DNA of 64,000 nucleotides from Archangium minus. Its GTDB lineage: Bacteria > Myxococcota > Myxococcia > Myxococcales > Myxococcaceae. Below, piece by piece: positions 24,524-33,512 of the stretch (its first letter is position 1; each line of letters starts with the position of its first letter). The notes below the pieces were generated by a model, which saw nothing but the letters and a program-made list of their open reading frames with translations, did no database searches and was not told the DNA's origin. The translations under genes and the position numbers were made by a program. The stretch is taken from NCBI RefSeq assembly GCF_044360475.1, contig NZ_CP043494.1, positions 12,400,001-12,464,000 of the forward strand. The letters run 5' to 3'.

Positions 24524-25079
24524 GCGCGGCGGAACGGGGCGCCTGGATGAGCGGCCAGGCGCGCTTGAGGGTGACGGCGGTGGAGGCGGCGATGGCGGCC
24601 TTCACGCAGTCCCCGGGGATGAAGACGAGCGTCCCCAGCGCGGCCTTCGCGAGCGGCAGCTTCGCGGCCACGGCGAGCCACGGAATCCCCAGCGCATAGA
24701 GGACGCAGGCGCCTCCGAGCAGGTTGATGGCGAAGGCGAGCGGCACCGAGAGCCGCGTCCAGGCGCGCTCGGTGAGCCAACCGACGAGGAAGGCCCCGGG
24801 CACGAAGCCCACGAAGAAGCCACCGGTGGGCCCGGCGTAGACGGCGAGCCCGCCCCGGCCTCCGGCGAGCAGCGGCAGCCCCGCGGCCACGAGCACGTGG
24901 AAGAGCAACATGGACAGGCCCGCCTTGCGCGCTCCGAGCGAGGAGCCGGCGAGCATCACGCCCAGCGTCTGCGCGCTGATGGGCACGGGGAAGAAGGGCA
25001 GCGTGAGGGGCGGCAGCAGCCCGAGCACGGCGATGATGGCGGCGAACAGGGCGACGTGGACGAGGTCGCGAGTCTTCAC
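24486..25079 (-). CDS. bioY: biotin ECF transporter S component BioY
   Basis: 197 residues with six hydrophobic segments. The BioY signature is clear: LPFFPVPISAQTLGVMLAGS (substrate-binding loop), then AVYAGPTGGFFVGFVPGAFL, and the C-terminal FIPGDCVKAAIAA. It binds biotin in the membrane and couples to the EcfT/EcfA energising module encoded just upstream. It starts with a GTG that overlaps the bioN stop (GTGA), so translation is coupled. Its 3' end overlaps the cytochrome gene by 38 bases on the opposite strand. No biotin-synthesis gene is present here. Confidence 0.95.
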   Translation of the reverse strand: MKTRDLVHVALFAAIIAVLGLLPPLTLPFFPVPISAQTLGVMLAGSSLGARKAGLSMLLFHVLVAAGLPLLAGGRGGLAVYAGPTGGFFVGFVPGAFLVGWLTERAWTRLSVPLAFAINLLGGACVLYALGIPWLAVAAKLPLAKAALGTLVFIPGDCVKAAIAASTAVTLKRAWPLIQAPRSAAPTSPPPSSTRAA

Positions 25080-25687
25080 GAGGGCTCCTCGGGGTCGAAG
25101 CAGCGCGCGTCGATGGCGTCGGCGAGCGTGTCGGCGGTACGGAGTGTCTTGACGAGCAGGGGAAGGAGCACGGCGAACGGGTCTCGGTCGAGCCCACGCA
25201 CGCGCTGGGCCTCCTGGATTTCACGCAGCCACGTGGCCAGGAGGGGAATGAAGCGCAAGGTGAGGGAGAGCAGCAGGCCCAACCGCGTGGGGTTCACCCC
25301 GAAGCGGGCCAGGGGACGCAGGGCGCGCTCCAGGGCCTCGAGCATGTCCGAGGCCCGCGTGGTGAGCGAGACGAGCGTGGCGAGCAGCAGCAGGACGGCC
25401 AGCCGCAGCACCACCACCAGCGCGGGCACCCAGCCGGACAACAGTCCGTGCACAAGGAAGAGCGGGACGAGCACGAAGGCGGAGAGCCGGAAGACAGGAG
25501 CCACCTCGCGCGGACGCAGGCGCGCGAGCGCGTAGAGGCCGAGCGTGAGCCCCAGCGCGGCGGAGACGACGGGCAGAGAAGAGAAGAGCAGCAGCCCGGT
25601 ACCCGCCAGAAGCAAGCCGAGCATCTTCGCGCCCGCGGGCACGGCATGGACGGGCGAGTCGCGGTGGAGGTAGAGGCCGAGGCTCAC
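25076..25687 (-). CDS. bioN: energy-coupling factor transmembrane protein (EcfT/BioN)
   Basis: 203 residues with about five hydrophobic segments (MLGLLLAGTGLLLFSSLPVV, VVLRLAVLLLLATLVSLTTR, and others). The family marks are the opening HRDSPVHAVPAGAKMLGLL and the cytoplasmic coupling helix sequence AQRVRGLD, the A-R-G motif that contacts the ATPase. It is the middle gene of bioM-bioN-bioY, with four-base GTGA overlaps on both sides. GTG start. Confidence 0.93.
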   Translation of the reverse strand: MSLGLYLHRDSPVHAVPAGAKMLGLLLAGTGLLLFSSLPVVSAALGLTLGLYALARLRPREVAPVFRLSAFVLVPLFLVHGLLSGWVPALVVVLRLAVLLLLATLVSLTTRASDMLEALERALRPLARFGVNPTRLGLLLSLTLRFIPLLATWLREIQEAQRVRGLDRDPFAVLLPLLVKTLRTADTLADAIDARCFDPEEPS

Positions 25688-26358
25688 GCCATCATCCGGA
25701 CGTAGGCGTCGAGCGCGACGGAGGGGACGTCATCGACGACAACGCGGCCCTCGTCAAAGACGAGCACGCGGTCAAAGTCGCGCAGCAGCTCCAGATCATG
25801 CGAGACGACGATGGCCGTCTGGGGCATGTCGTGAATGGCCTGGGCGAGGCGACGCTTGTTGCGCAAGTCGAGGAGCGTGGTGGGCTCGTCGAAGACGACG
25901 TAGCGCGGCTCCATGACGAGCACCGAGGAGAGCGCGAGGAGCTGCTTCTGCCCCCCGCTGAGCAGGTGCGCGGGGTGGTGGCGGAAGTTCTCCAGGCCAT
26001 AGCGGCGCAGGATGGTGTCGACGCGCACGGAGATGTCGGCCGGTGGGAGCCGGAGGTTCTTGAGCCCGAAGGCGATGTCCTCCTCCACCGTGGGGAGGAC
26101 GATCTGGTTGTCGGGGTTCTGGAAGACGAAGCCCACCTTGCGGCGAATGGCGCGGGCGTCCTTCCGGGTGTCGAGCCCCTCCACGAGCACCTGCCCCTGC
26201 TCAGGCACGAGCAGGCCATTGAGGAGCCGCGCGAAGGTGCTCTTCCCAGAACCATTGCCGCCCACCACGGCGATGCGGCGCTCGGAGAGGGTGAGCTCGA
26301 GTCCCTTGAGGACGTGGCGCTCACCGAAGTGGTGGTGGACGGCGTGGAGGCTGATCAT
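25684..26358 (-). CDS. bioM: energy-coupling factor ABC ATPase (EcfA/BioM)
   Basis: 224 residues from the ATG at 26358. Standard ABC motifs: Walker A GGNGSGKST, Q-loop FVFQNPDNQIVLPTVEEDIA (the ECF-typical NPD-Q-pattern), signature LLSGGQKQLLAL, Walker B YVVFDEPTT, and H-loop IVVSHDLEL. It powers biotin uptake with BioN and BioY. First gene of the operon. The 80 bases upstream hold a REP-like palindrome and the end of the NDH-2 gene, so the operon may have its own promoter there or depend on read-through. Confidence 0.95.
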   Translation of the reverse strand: MISLHAVHHHFGERHVLKGLELTLSERRIAVVGGNGSGKSTFARLLNGLLVPEQGQVLVEGLDTRKDARAIRRKVGFVFQNPDNQIVLPTVEEDIAFGLKNLRLPPADISVRVDTILRRYGLENFRHHPAHLLSGGQKQLLALSSVLVMEPRYVVFDEPTTLLDLRNKRRLAQAIHDMPQTAIVVSHDLELLRDFDRVLVFDEGRVVVDDVPSVALDAYVRMMA

Positions 26359-26407
26359 CGCGACCGCTGGGGGCGGGCGACTTATAACGCCTTTTTGGCT
26401 CCGTGCA

Positions 26408-26432
26408 CGTCCCTCTCGCAGGGAGAGGGACG
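26408..26432. repeat. REP-related palindrome, possible terminator
   Basis: CGTCCCTCTC-GCAGG-GAGAGGGACG, a perfect 10-bp stem with a 5-base loop, located just past the stop of the NDH-2-like gene (26439) on the minus strand. It shares the CCCTCTC/GAGAGGG core of the REP copies. Confidence 0.6.
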
Positions 26433-26438
26433 CGGCAC

Positions 26439-27809
26439 TCAGTGGATGTGGGTGGGCTCGGGCTCGGGCTCGCGGCGCACCCGTTCGAGATCGGCCTCCT
26501 CGGCGCGCTCCTCGGAGATGCCGGGCAGGCTGGTGGCACGAATGCGCGGGAGCCGGTTCGCGTGCAGCCCGGTGATGAGGCGCACGTCCCGCCGCTTGGT
26601 GAGGTACGTGTAGGCCCAGTCGAACATCACGGCCAGCTTGTTGCGGAAGCCGATGAGGAAGGTGATGTGGATGCCCAGCCACATCAACCAGGCGGGCCTG
26701 CCGCTCAGGCGGACCTTGTCGTAGAGCACGCCAATCGCCGAGCCGCGGCCAATCACCGCGAAGGAGCCCTTGTCGTGGTAGCGGAACGGCTCCAGCGGTT
26801 GGCCCTCGAGCTTGCGGCGGATGTTCTTCGCCACGTGCTTGCCCATCTGCATGGCCGCCGGCGCGATACCCGGCACCGGCTTGCCGTCCTGCAGCATCGA
26901 GGCAAGGTCGCCAATCACGAAGACGTCCTCATGCCCTGGCACGTTCAGGGTGGACTCCACCTTCACCCGGCCCGCCCTGTCGAGCGGCACGCCGAGCGTG
27001 CGAGCCAGCGGCGAGGCGGCCACGCCCGCGCCCCAGAGCAACGTCCGGGCCTGGATGCGGGTGTCGCCCACGTTGACGCCCTCCTCATCCATGCCCGTGA
27101 CCATGGCGCCCGTGCGCACCTCCACCCCGAGCTTCTCGAGATCCCTACGCGCCTTCTGCGAGAGCTCCTCGGGATAGGTGTTGAGGACCCGGGGGAGCCC
27201 CTCCAGCAGGAGGACGCGAGCCTGGGACGTGTCGATGCGGCGGAAGTCTCGGGGCAGCGAGTGCCGCGTCATGTACGCGAGCGCACCCGCCAACTCCACG
27301 CCGGTGGGGCCCGCGCCGATGATGACAAAGGTGAGCCACTCGCGCTGGCGCATGGGGTCCGGCTCGCGCTCAGCGGCCTCGAAGGCCAGCAGCACACGCT
27401 CGCGGATATCCCGCGCGTCGTCGATCGTCTTGAGTCCGGGGGCGAACCGAGCCCACTCCGGATGACCGAAGTACGAGTGCGTGGCCCCGGTGGCGAGCAC
27501 CAGCGAGTCATAGGGGATGTCGCCACCGTCGGTGACAAGCACCTTGCGCTCCATGTCGACGGACTGGGCCTCCGCGAGCAGCACGGTGGTGTTCCTGCCG
27601 CGCAGCACCTGACGGATGGGCGCGGAGATGTCGCCTGGGCTGAGGACCGCGGTCGCCACCTGATAGAGCAGCGGCTGGAACAGGTGGTGGTTGTAGCGGT
27701 CGATCACCGTCACATCCACGGGGGCACGCTTCAGCCCGCGCGCCGCCTCGAGTCCACCGAAGCCCCCACCCACGATGACCACATGATGTCTTCGCCGATT
27801 GCCTTCCAT
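26439..27809 (-). CDS. type II NADH dehydrogenase-like FAD oxidoreductase
   Basis: 456 residues. FAD site HHVVIVGGGFGGLEAARGLK (GxGxxG), then HHLFQPLLYQVATAVLSPGD, a strong NDH-2 signature. The NADH-binding Rossmann motif is FVIIGAGPTGVELAGALAYM at about residues 165-185. AVIGRGSAIG and SGRPAWLMWLGIHITFLIGF near the C-terminus match the membrane-association region. The enzyme oxidises NADH and reduces quinone without proton pumping. The last ~35 residues are a Glu/Arg-rich tail (RRDVRLITGL...EPEPTHIH). It is separated from bioM by 80 bases. Confidence 0.93.
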   Translation of the reverse strand: MEGNRRRHHVVIVGGGFGGLEAARGLKRAPVDVTVIDRYNHHLFQPLLYQVATAVLSPGDISAPIRQVLRGRNTTVLLAEAQSVDMERKVLVTDGGDIPYDSLVLATGATHSYFGHPEWARFAPGLKTIDDARDIRERVLLAFEAAEREPDPMRQREWLTFVIIGAGPTGVELAGALAYMTRHSLPRDFRRIDTSQARVLLLEGLPRVLNTYPEELSQKARRDLEKLGVEVRTGAMVTGMDEEGVNVGDTRIQARTLLWGAGVAASPLARTLGVPLDRAGRVKVESTLNVPGHEDVFVIGDLASMLQDGKPVPGIAPAAMQMGKHVAKNIRRKLEGQPLEPFRYHDKGSFAVIGRGSAIGVLYDKVRLSGRPAWLMWLGIHITFLIGFRNKLAVMFDWAYTYLTKRRDVRLITGLHANRLPRIRATSLPGISEERAEEADLERVRREPEPEPTHIH

Positions 27810-27930
27810 GGCGGCAAAGGTGGGGAGACTCCAAGCAATCGACCACCGTACGGAGGGACCGTGACTGAAGGGTGAAGCCGCCTGCCCGCTCGCCGATGAG
27901 ACCAGAGGGCAGGCGCATGCCCGGAAGCGC

Positions 27931-29325
27931 CTACCGCACCAGGTGGAAGGCGGTCTGCCGCTTCAAGGCCCAGCGCACCTTCCCTGTGGCATCGAGGGTG
28001 ACGTCCTCCTCCTGTGCCGAGCGCACCTTCTGCCCGCCCCACTCCGGCACCGGGCTCGTCGCCTGCAACTCGATGGAGAACCACTGGTTGGGAATCACCT
28101 TGTGGTCACCGTTGCCCGGCACCCCCTCCTGCCGGTCCCACAGGCCGATCATCGGCCCCGCTCCGTGCCCGTTCAGCCCGATGGGGTGCGAGTACACCGT
28201 CCCCTCGATGCCCTCGGACTTCATGCGCTCCCGCGAGGCCTTGAGGATCTCATTGCCCGTACGCCCCGGACGCAGCTCCTCGAACACGATGTCCTGCAGC
28301 CGATTCGAGCGCGCCAGCGCCGCCTTCAGCCCCGCCGGAGCGTCCGTCTCGCCCTCGCGCAGCACGTAGCCCATGTGCTGCGTGTCCGTGTTCAACCGCA
28401 GCGCCGTCACCCCGAAGTCGCAGTGCAGCACGTCGCCCCTCTCGATGACGGGGTCCTGTCCCAGCTCCTCCTCCGTCTTCCCCTGCCGCTGCACCTCCAC
28501 CGACGGCTGGAACCACGTCCCCAGGCCCAGGTCGTTCACCCGCTGCCGCATCCACCACACCACGTCGCTCGTGCGCGTCTTGCCAGGCGTAATCACCTGG
28601 TTGGAGAACCCCGTCTCGATGATGTTCCACGCGAGCTTCGTCAGGTCCTCGTAGAAGCGCGCCTCGTCCTCGCCGCGCCACGCGATGAGGTCCACCGCGA
28701 GCCCCTCGGCCGGCTTCATCCGGGAGGTCCACTCGGTCCCCAGCGCCTCCGCCATGCCCTCGTACTCGCCATGCGTCAGCCCGTCCGCGAAGGCGAACGT
28801 GCGCGACACGTTGATGCCGATGACCTTCGGCTTGCGCTCCTCGAGCACTGCCTTCAGCACCTTCCACTGATCCGGGCCCCACAGCTCGGCCTGCCGCGTC
28901 ACCCCGCCCCCGTCCACCTGCAGCTGCGCGCGCCGCGCCTCGTACACCCCACCCTGCGTCCCGCCGCCCAACGCGAGCCGCTCCACGCCCAGCTCCGGGC
29001 CCCGGTCGTGGAAGACATAGATGGTGCGCCGCCGTGCCGCGAACGTCGTGGGCGCCACCAGCGCGGGGAAGACGGGGTCCTCGTTGTACTCGCGCATCGA
29101 AATCACCCACATCTCGATGCCGTACTGGCGCATCAGCGTGGGCAGCGCCTTCTCCATGCGCTCGCGCAGCCAGGCCTGCTGTCGCGTGGCCTGATCGCGC
29201 AACGTGCCAAAGGGCCGCTCGGGCACGGAGGCCCCTGGCGCGGAAGTAGCCGGGGACGTGGTGGCACAGGCGGACGTGAAGAGGAACAGGGGGACGAGTA
29301 GACGGCGGCTCCAGGTATTCTTCAT
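27931..29325 (-). CDS. M24 family metallopeptidase (Xaa-Pro aminopeptidase-like) lipoprotein
   Basis: 464 residues from the ATG at 29325. Signal peptide with lipobox-like LFTSAC (Cys 19). The N-terminal domain spans about 50-240. The C-terminal pita-bread fold holds the metal ligands: VLHCDFGVTALRL, LNGHGAGPMIGLWDR, IPNQWFSIELQATSP. The second Asp of the usual D-x-D spacing appears as LNTDTQHMGYVL. Such enzymes cleave Xaa-Pro or dipeptides; this secreted group is common in myxobacteria and poorly characterised. Both conserved His and Glu positions appear present, so it is probably active. Confidence 0.85.
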   Translation of the reverse strand: MKNTWSRRLLVPLFLFTSACATTSPATSAPGASVPERPFGTLRDQATRQQAWLRERMEKALPTLMRQYGIEMWVISMREYNEDPVFPALVAPTTFAARRRTIYVFHDRGPELGVERLALGGGTQGGVYEARRAQLQVDGGGVTRQAELWGPDQWKVLKAVLEERKPKVIGINVSRTFAFADGLTHGEYEGMAEALGTEWTSRMKPAEGLAVDLIAWRGEDEARFYEDLTKLAWNIIETGFSNQVITPGKTRTSDVVWWMRQRVNDLGLGTWFQPSVEVQRQGKTEEELGQDPVIERGDVLHCDFGVTALRLNTDTQHMGYVLREGETDAPAGLKAALARSNRLQDIVFEELRPGRTGNEILKASRERMKSEGIEGTVYSHPIGLNGHGAGPMIGLWDRQEGVPGNGDHKVIPNQWFSIELQATSPVPEWGGQKVRSAQEEDVTLDATGKVRWALKRQTAFHLVR

Positions 29326-29454
29326 GGCCGCGCAGCTTCGCACGAGCGGACGTGCCTCGTGCACTTCTGCGCATTCACCCCGCGCCGGGGCCTCGGGTTT
29401 CGCTCCGGGTGTTAGCCTCCCAGCCCCAGGCCATTTCACGGGAGGAGAGCCCCC

Positions 29455-30000
29455 ATGCTCACGCTCGTCTTGCTGCTGCTCACGCAGATTCCGTGCGCGC
29501 CGAATGACCTCTCGGTGGTGTGCAACTGCAAGCAAGGCATGCGGACCGCGTGCGAGACGCTGCGGCTGAGCGAGCCGGAGCAAGCGGCGGAGATCCTCGC
29601 CCGTTTGGAGCAGGTCGCGGCGCAGGCGAAGATAATCGAGGAGGCCGGCCAGAAAGCAGAGGAGGAGATACAGGCCGAAGCCCTGTCATCCACCGACTGC
29701 TCCGAGCCCATTCAGTGCAAGGGGCAGTTGCATCACATCATCTCCAAGCGCATCGCCAAGGCATTGGAGGAACACCGAAAGCTCAAGGGTCACTACAAGG
29801 CCCGGGACCCACGCTTCATCAGCCGGGCCGCGGACAAGAAATCCCACTGTGGCTATCAGGAGTGGCACCGGAAGGTGGATGCCGAGGTCGTCGCATGGCT
29901 CAGGAGCTTCCGCGATGCGACCCCCAAGCAGTTCGAGGACTTCCTTCGGGAGATCTACAATCGGCCCTTGATGCGAGCGAGATTCCCGAATGGGTTCTGA
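29455..30000 (+). CDS. putative secreted HNH/AHH-type nuclease toxin (TIGR02269/SitA-like)
   Basis: 181 residues, with GGAGGAGAG six bases before the ATG. A short hydrophobic N-terminus (MLTLVLLLLTQIPC) could be a signal peptide, though the lipobox before Cys 14 is poor. The middle is a charged helical region (residues about 35-80). The C-terminal half has CKGQLHHIISKRIAKALEEH and, downstream, HCGYQEWHRKVDAEVVAWL; clustered His residues of this kind suggest an HNH/AHH-like metal-dependent nuclease. Small paralogues of this form are spread through myxobacterial genomes beside double-CXXCG immunity proteins. Here too the next gene overlaps by 11 bases. The nuclease activity is inferred. Confidence 0.62.
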   Translation: MLTLVLLLLTQIPCAPNDLSVVCNCKQGMRTACETLRLSEPEQAAEILARLEQVAAQAKIIEEAGQKAEEEIQAEALSSTDCSEPIQCKGQLHHIISKRIAKALEEHRKLKGHYKARDPRFISRAADKKSHCGYQEWHRKVDAEVVAWLRSFRDATPKQFEDFLREIYNRPLMRARFPNGF

Positions 30001-30682
30001 ACACCCCATGTTTCCCCGGTTCTTCGTCTTGGAAGAAGGCGTCCTCTGGTCTCATTACGATGCCGAGGTCGACAAGGCCGAGCCCGTCAATCGCAGAGAG
30101 GGGGTCGACTGCCCGCGATGCGGCGCCCCCATTGGGATGATGCAATGGCTCCCTCCCTACCGCGCAAACCTAGAGCTGCACGGCAAGGAGTTCGGCGACT
30201 TCATCGAAGCACTTGGAGACGACCTGCTCATATCCGAGCGTTTCGCCCAGGCCTTTCGTGACGAGGGCCTCACGGGGCTCGAAGGCTTCCACTCCGTCGA
30301 ACTCCTCCGGGTACGAAGGAAGGGGCGAGGTCCCAAGCCTTCCAACGTTCCCCACTACTTCGCTGTCACTGCCTGCTTCGGCCGCGCGGCAGTGGACCTC
30401 GCGCGCAGCCACATCCGAGGCGCGCAGCCCCCCGCCTGTGCGGAGTGCCGCTCTATGCAGTTCAAATCCATCTACGGATTCTCTCTGGAGCCCGGCACCT
30501 GGCAGGGAGAGGACATCTTCCGACCCCGCGGACTGCACGGAGTCCTGACCGTCTCAGAGCGCTTCGAGCGCTTCGTCGCCCGGCATGGCTTCACCAACCT
30601 GCGGATGACCCCCATCGAGGAGTACGTGTGGGATCCGCATGCGCCCGAGCCGTTGCCGAATACGAAGGAGGGCTCGGCCTGA
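29990..30682 (+). CDS. putative immunity protein, double-CXXCG motif family (SitI6-like)
   Basis: 230 residues as drawn from the ATG at 29990; an in-frame ATG at 30008 (MFPRFFVLEEG) resembles the usual family start better. It carries one full CPRCG (residues about 40-44) and a second, incomplete CAEC (about 157-160), the paired cysteine knuckles of the myxobacterial double-CXXCG family. The closing region (VSERFERFVARHGFTNLRMT) is the conserved family end. The overlap with the preceding toxin-like gene implies coupled translation, as expected for toxin and immunity. No export signal, so it should act in the cytoplasm. Partner assignment is from position only. Confidence 0.65.
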   Translation: MGSEHPMFPRFFVLEEGVLWSHYDAEVDKAEPVNRREGVDCPRCGAPIGMMQWLPPYRANLELHGKEFGDFIEALGDDLLISERFAQAFRDEGLTGLEGFHSVELLRVRRKGRGPKPSNVPHYFAVTACFGRAAVDLARSHIRGAQPPACAECRSMQFKSIYGFSLEPGTWQGEDIFRPRGLHGVLTVSERFERFVARHGFTNLRMTPIEEYVWDPHAPEPLPNTKEGSA

Positions 30683-30700
30683 ACCCTCCGCTCGCGCGCC

Positions 30701-32437
30701 TCATCGCGTGGTGAAGACGAGGTCGTCCACGTCATCGAACACGCCGCCAGGGCACGGCTCGGCGCTGCCCGCGTAGCGGAACACGCCTCGCACTGCCTGC
30801 AGCGAGCCCGTTGGCAGCACGTACGTGGCCGTCAGCACCTGCACCCTCGGCCCGCTCGGGGTGAGCGTCGCCAGGTACGTCCACGCCGGGTTGCGCGCGT
30901 CCGTCGCGTAGTACAGGTCCAACCGGTTCGCCTCCGGGTCCGCGTACGCCCACACCGTGGCCTCCACCCGCACCGTCTTCCCCGGCGCCAGGCTGCCCCC
31001 GTCCACCGTGCTCACCCGCAGCCCATCGAGCGCCTCGTCCCGCTCGCGCGAGCCCCCCTCCCCGTCCTCACACGAGCCCCCCAACGTGTTGGGCCTGTGC
31101 GGCTCCGGGCCCATCCGCCCCCGTCCCACCAGCAGCGCGCCCGAGTCACACCCCATCATCCCCTCGTCACACCGCGGCACCCGCAGCTCCGCGTCGTACT
31201 CCGCACGCTCCACGCCACAGCCCTCCGCGCCACACGCGGGCGCCACCGCGCACGGGCCGCACTCCAGCGTCCCACCGCAGCCGTCCGGCACCGTGCCGCA
31301 CGTCTGGCCCGCCGCCTCGCACGTCAGCGGCATGCACACGCCCGGGTCGTACCGCTCGCTCGTGGCCAGCGTCCCCTGCAAGTCATTGGAGCCGCCCACC
31401 ACCAGCACCGCGCCCTCCTCCAACAACACCATCCCCGCTCCCCGCCGCGCCGCCCGCAGCGCAGGCTCCGCGCTCCACGTGTCCGCCGCCGGGTCGTAGC
31501 TCTCCACCGACGCGAGCGCCCCCGACGACACATGGAAGCCTCCCGCCACCAACACCCGCCCATCCCCCGTCACCAGCGCTCCATGCGCCTCGCGCGGCGT
31601 GCTCGGAGTCGCCGCCAGCTTCCACTCGCCACTCGCCGGGTCGTACAGCTCCGCCGTGGCCGCCGCGCGCGACGTCGTGCCTCCCACCACCAGCACCCGC
31701 CCATCCGGAAGCACCGTCACCGTGTGCCCCGAGCGGTGCGTCCCCGCCGCGCCTCCCACCGGGCCCGCCTTCGCCCACTGGCCGCTCGCCACGTCGTACA
31801 GCTCCGACTGCAGCCCGCTCACGAAGAGCACCTTGCCGTTGCTCAACACCACGCCCGTGCGCGCCCCGCTTCGCGCGGACGTCGGCGCTCCCGTGCGCGT
31901 CCACCGGCCCGTCGCGGGGTCGTACAGCTCCGCCGAGCGCACCGGGTGCCGGTCCACGTCAAAGCCCCCCACCACCAGCACGCGCCCGTCCGGCAGCGCC
32001 ACCGCCGCCGGCTCGTTGCGCGCCTCGGCCATCTCCGCCACCAGCGTCCACCGGCCCGTGCCCGGGTCGTACACCTCCGCGCTCGCGAGGGCTCCAAAGG
32101 ACGCCGAGTACGTGCCGCCCACCACCAGCACACGCCCGTCCGTCATCCGCACCGCCGCGTGGTTGCGCCGCGCCGTGCGCATCGCCCCCGTGCTGCGCCA
32201 CCCGCCCGTCGCCGCGTCGTACACCTCGCAGCTCGAGAGCGTGCGGTTGCCATCATGTCCTCCCGCGGCCAGCACCCGCCCGTCCGCCAGCACCACCAGC
32301 GGCAGCAGCTTGCGCGGCGTGGACAGCCCCTGCGCAACCAGCTCCTCCGCCAGCTCCTCCGGCGGTGGCGCCGAGCTGCACGAGAACACCAGCGTGAAGA
32401 GCGCCAGCATGGCGCAGGACGTCGAAACCCTTTTCAT
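30701..32437 (-). CDS. Kelch-repeat lipoprotein
   Basis: 578 residues from the ATG at 32437, which follows GGAAGGG; an ATG twelve bases upstream is less well placed. Signal peptide with lipobox LVFSC. Residues about 35-345 are at least six Kelch blades, each DGRVLVVGG...A(S/E)VYDPxTGxW, forming a galactose-oxidase-like propeller. A Cys-rich segment (TCEAAGQTCGTVPDGCGGTL) links to a ~150-residue beta-domain (TVRVEATVWAYADPEANRLD, then YYATDARNPAWTYL), a layout common in myxobacterial surface proteins. Likely a secreted binding protein; the ligand is unknown. Its stop faces the immunity gene with 18 bases between. Confidence 0.85.
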   Translation of the reverse strand: MKRVSTSCAMLALFTLVFSCSSAPPPEELAEELVAQGLSTPRKLLPLVVLADGRVLAAGGHDGNRTLSSCEVYDAATGGWRSTGAMRTARRNHAAVRMTDGRVLVVGGTYSASFGALASAEVYDPGTGRWTLVAEMAEARNEPAAVALPDGRVLVVGGFDVDRHPVRSAELYDPATGRWTRTGAPTSARSGARTGVVLSNGKVLFVSGLQSELYDVASGQWAKAGPVGGAAGTHRSGHTVTVLPDGRVLVVGGTTSRAAATAELYDPASGEWKLAATPSTPREAHGALVTGDGRVLVAGGFHVSSGALASVESYDPAADTWSAEPALRAARRGAGMVLLEEGAVLVVGGSNDLQGTLATSERYDPGVCMPLTCEAAGQTCGTVPDGCGGTLECGPCAVAPACGAEGCGVERAEYDAELRVPRCDEGMMGCDSGALLVGRGRMGPEPHRPNTLGGSCEDGEGGSRERDEALDGLRVSTVDGGSLAPGKTVRVEATVWAYADPEANRLDLYYATDARNPAWTYLATLTPSGPRVQVLTATYVLPTGSLQAVRGVFRYAGSAEPCPGGVFDDVDDLVFTTR

Positions 32438-32603
32438 GACCCTTCCCACTCCGTTGCGAGAGGGACGGGTCTACACGCCGGGTCTGACATCCCCGGATTC
32501 GAATTCCTCCGTGATTCCCGGGGGTTATCGTCCTCTGTATGACAGACCTGTCAGGTTGTGCGCGGCTCGTGCCGCACCCCGTCATGGGCCTGTCATGGCA
32601 CCG

Positions 32604-32915
32604 TCATGCCCCGGGTTGATCCGCGTCCAGCACTTCCACGTTCACCGGCTCTGAGTCCATGCCGTTGTGATGCCGCGGCGGCAGCGCGCCCCCGTCGTCG
32701 TCCTCCAGCTTCAACAGGTGCGGCGTGCGCTCGAGGTACAGCTCGCCATCGCGCTCGTAACGCACGTCCGCGAGCTCCACCAGGTACTCGTCGCGTGACA
32801 GCAGGTGTGGCTCCAGCTCGAAGTGGGTTTCGCCCACCGCGCGCACGCGGCCCAACTTCCGCCCGTCCATGTCCCGCACCACCATGCCCTCGCGGACTGC
32901 ATCCTGCTCCACCAT
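32604..32915 (-). CDS. small PRC-barrel-like (DUF2171-type) protein
   Basis: 103 residues from the ATG at 32915, preceded by GAGGAGG. It begins VREGMVVRDMDGRKLGRVRA, the DUF2171 / PRC-barrel strand pattern, then HLLSRDEYLVELADVRYERD and LYLERTPHLLKLEDDD. Acidic, no signal peptide. PRC-barrel proteins are small beta-barrels found in photosynthetic reaction centres, RimM and many stress proteins. Function unknown here. It is divergent from the small protein at 33130. Confidence 0.7.
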   Translation of the reverse strand: MVEQDAVREGMVVRDMDGRKLGRVRAVGETHFELEPHLLSRDEYLVELADVRYERDGELYLERTPHLLKLEDDDGGALPPRHHNGMDSEPVNVEVLDADQPGA

Positions 32916-33129
32916 GGCGTCCTCCTCGCGAGCCCCCAGGCCCTCCCGCCCCGGGTCACTCCTCTCTGAGTGGGGAACATCCGGCGCCACGGCAACCGCC
33001 GAGGGCTGGCAGGAGGGGCGAGCCTGGGCTCGGGGGGTGGCTCTGCACCCCGGCTCACGTGCGTCACCTGCACGCACGGGGACAGAGGGGTGCGCGGTGC
33101 CTAATGTCTCCAGGAAAGGAGAGGTCGCC

Positions 33130-33327
33130 ATGCTCCTGGAAATGACCGCCGTGGAGGCCCGCGAGCTCAAGGAAGTCCTCGACTCGTCCCTGCGCGAATT
33201 GCTCGACGAGATCGCCCACTCCGACCACCGCGCCTACCGCGAGATGTTGCAGGCCCGCTATAGCCGGCTCGAACAGCTCAACCACCGGCTGGAGGCCTCC
33301 GTCGAGAGCGACCAGGTCTACGCCTGA
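33130..33327 (+). CDS. small helical protein, function unknown
   Basis: 65 residues from the ATG at 33130, preceded by AAAGGAGAGG. The sequence is almost entirely alpha-helical and charged (LKEVLDSSLRELLDEIAHSD, then YREMLQARYSRLEQLNHRLE), suggesting a short coiled coil. The strong ribosome site and normal codon use support it as a real gene. I do not recognise the family. Confidence 0.65.
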   Translation: MLLEMTAVEARELKEVLDSSLRELLDEIAHSDHRAYREMLQARYSRLEQLNHRLEASVESDQVYA

Positions 33328-33512
33328 GCCCGCCCTCCAGGCCGCTCCCCTCGGGGCTCCCCTGGCTTCGATGAAGCCGTGAAGAGGAAGCCCACGAGAG
33401 GGGTGCGTGTACATCTCCGTCAGGTGTGAAAGATGCGCGCTCCGTGAACGTCCGGCATGCTTCGGGACGACGGCGCACCGGAAACCTCGGTCGCGCCCGC
33501 GGAGGCACGCTT

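Noticed and set aside
31097..32542. 481-aa Arg/His-rich frame opposite the Kelch gene
   Set aside because: A shadow of repeat-rich coding DNA; no recognisable domain or start.
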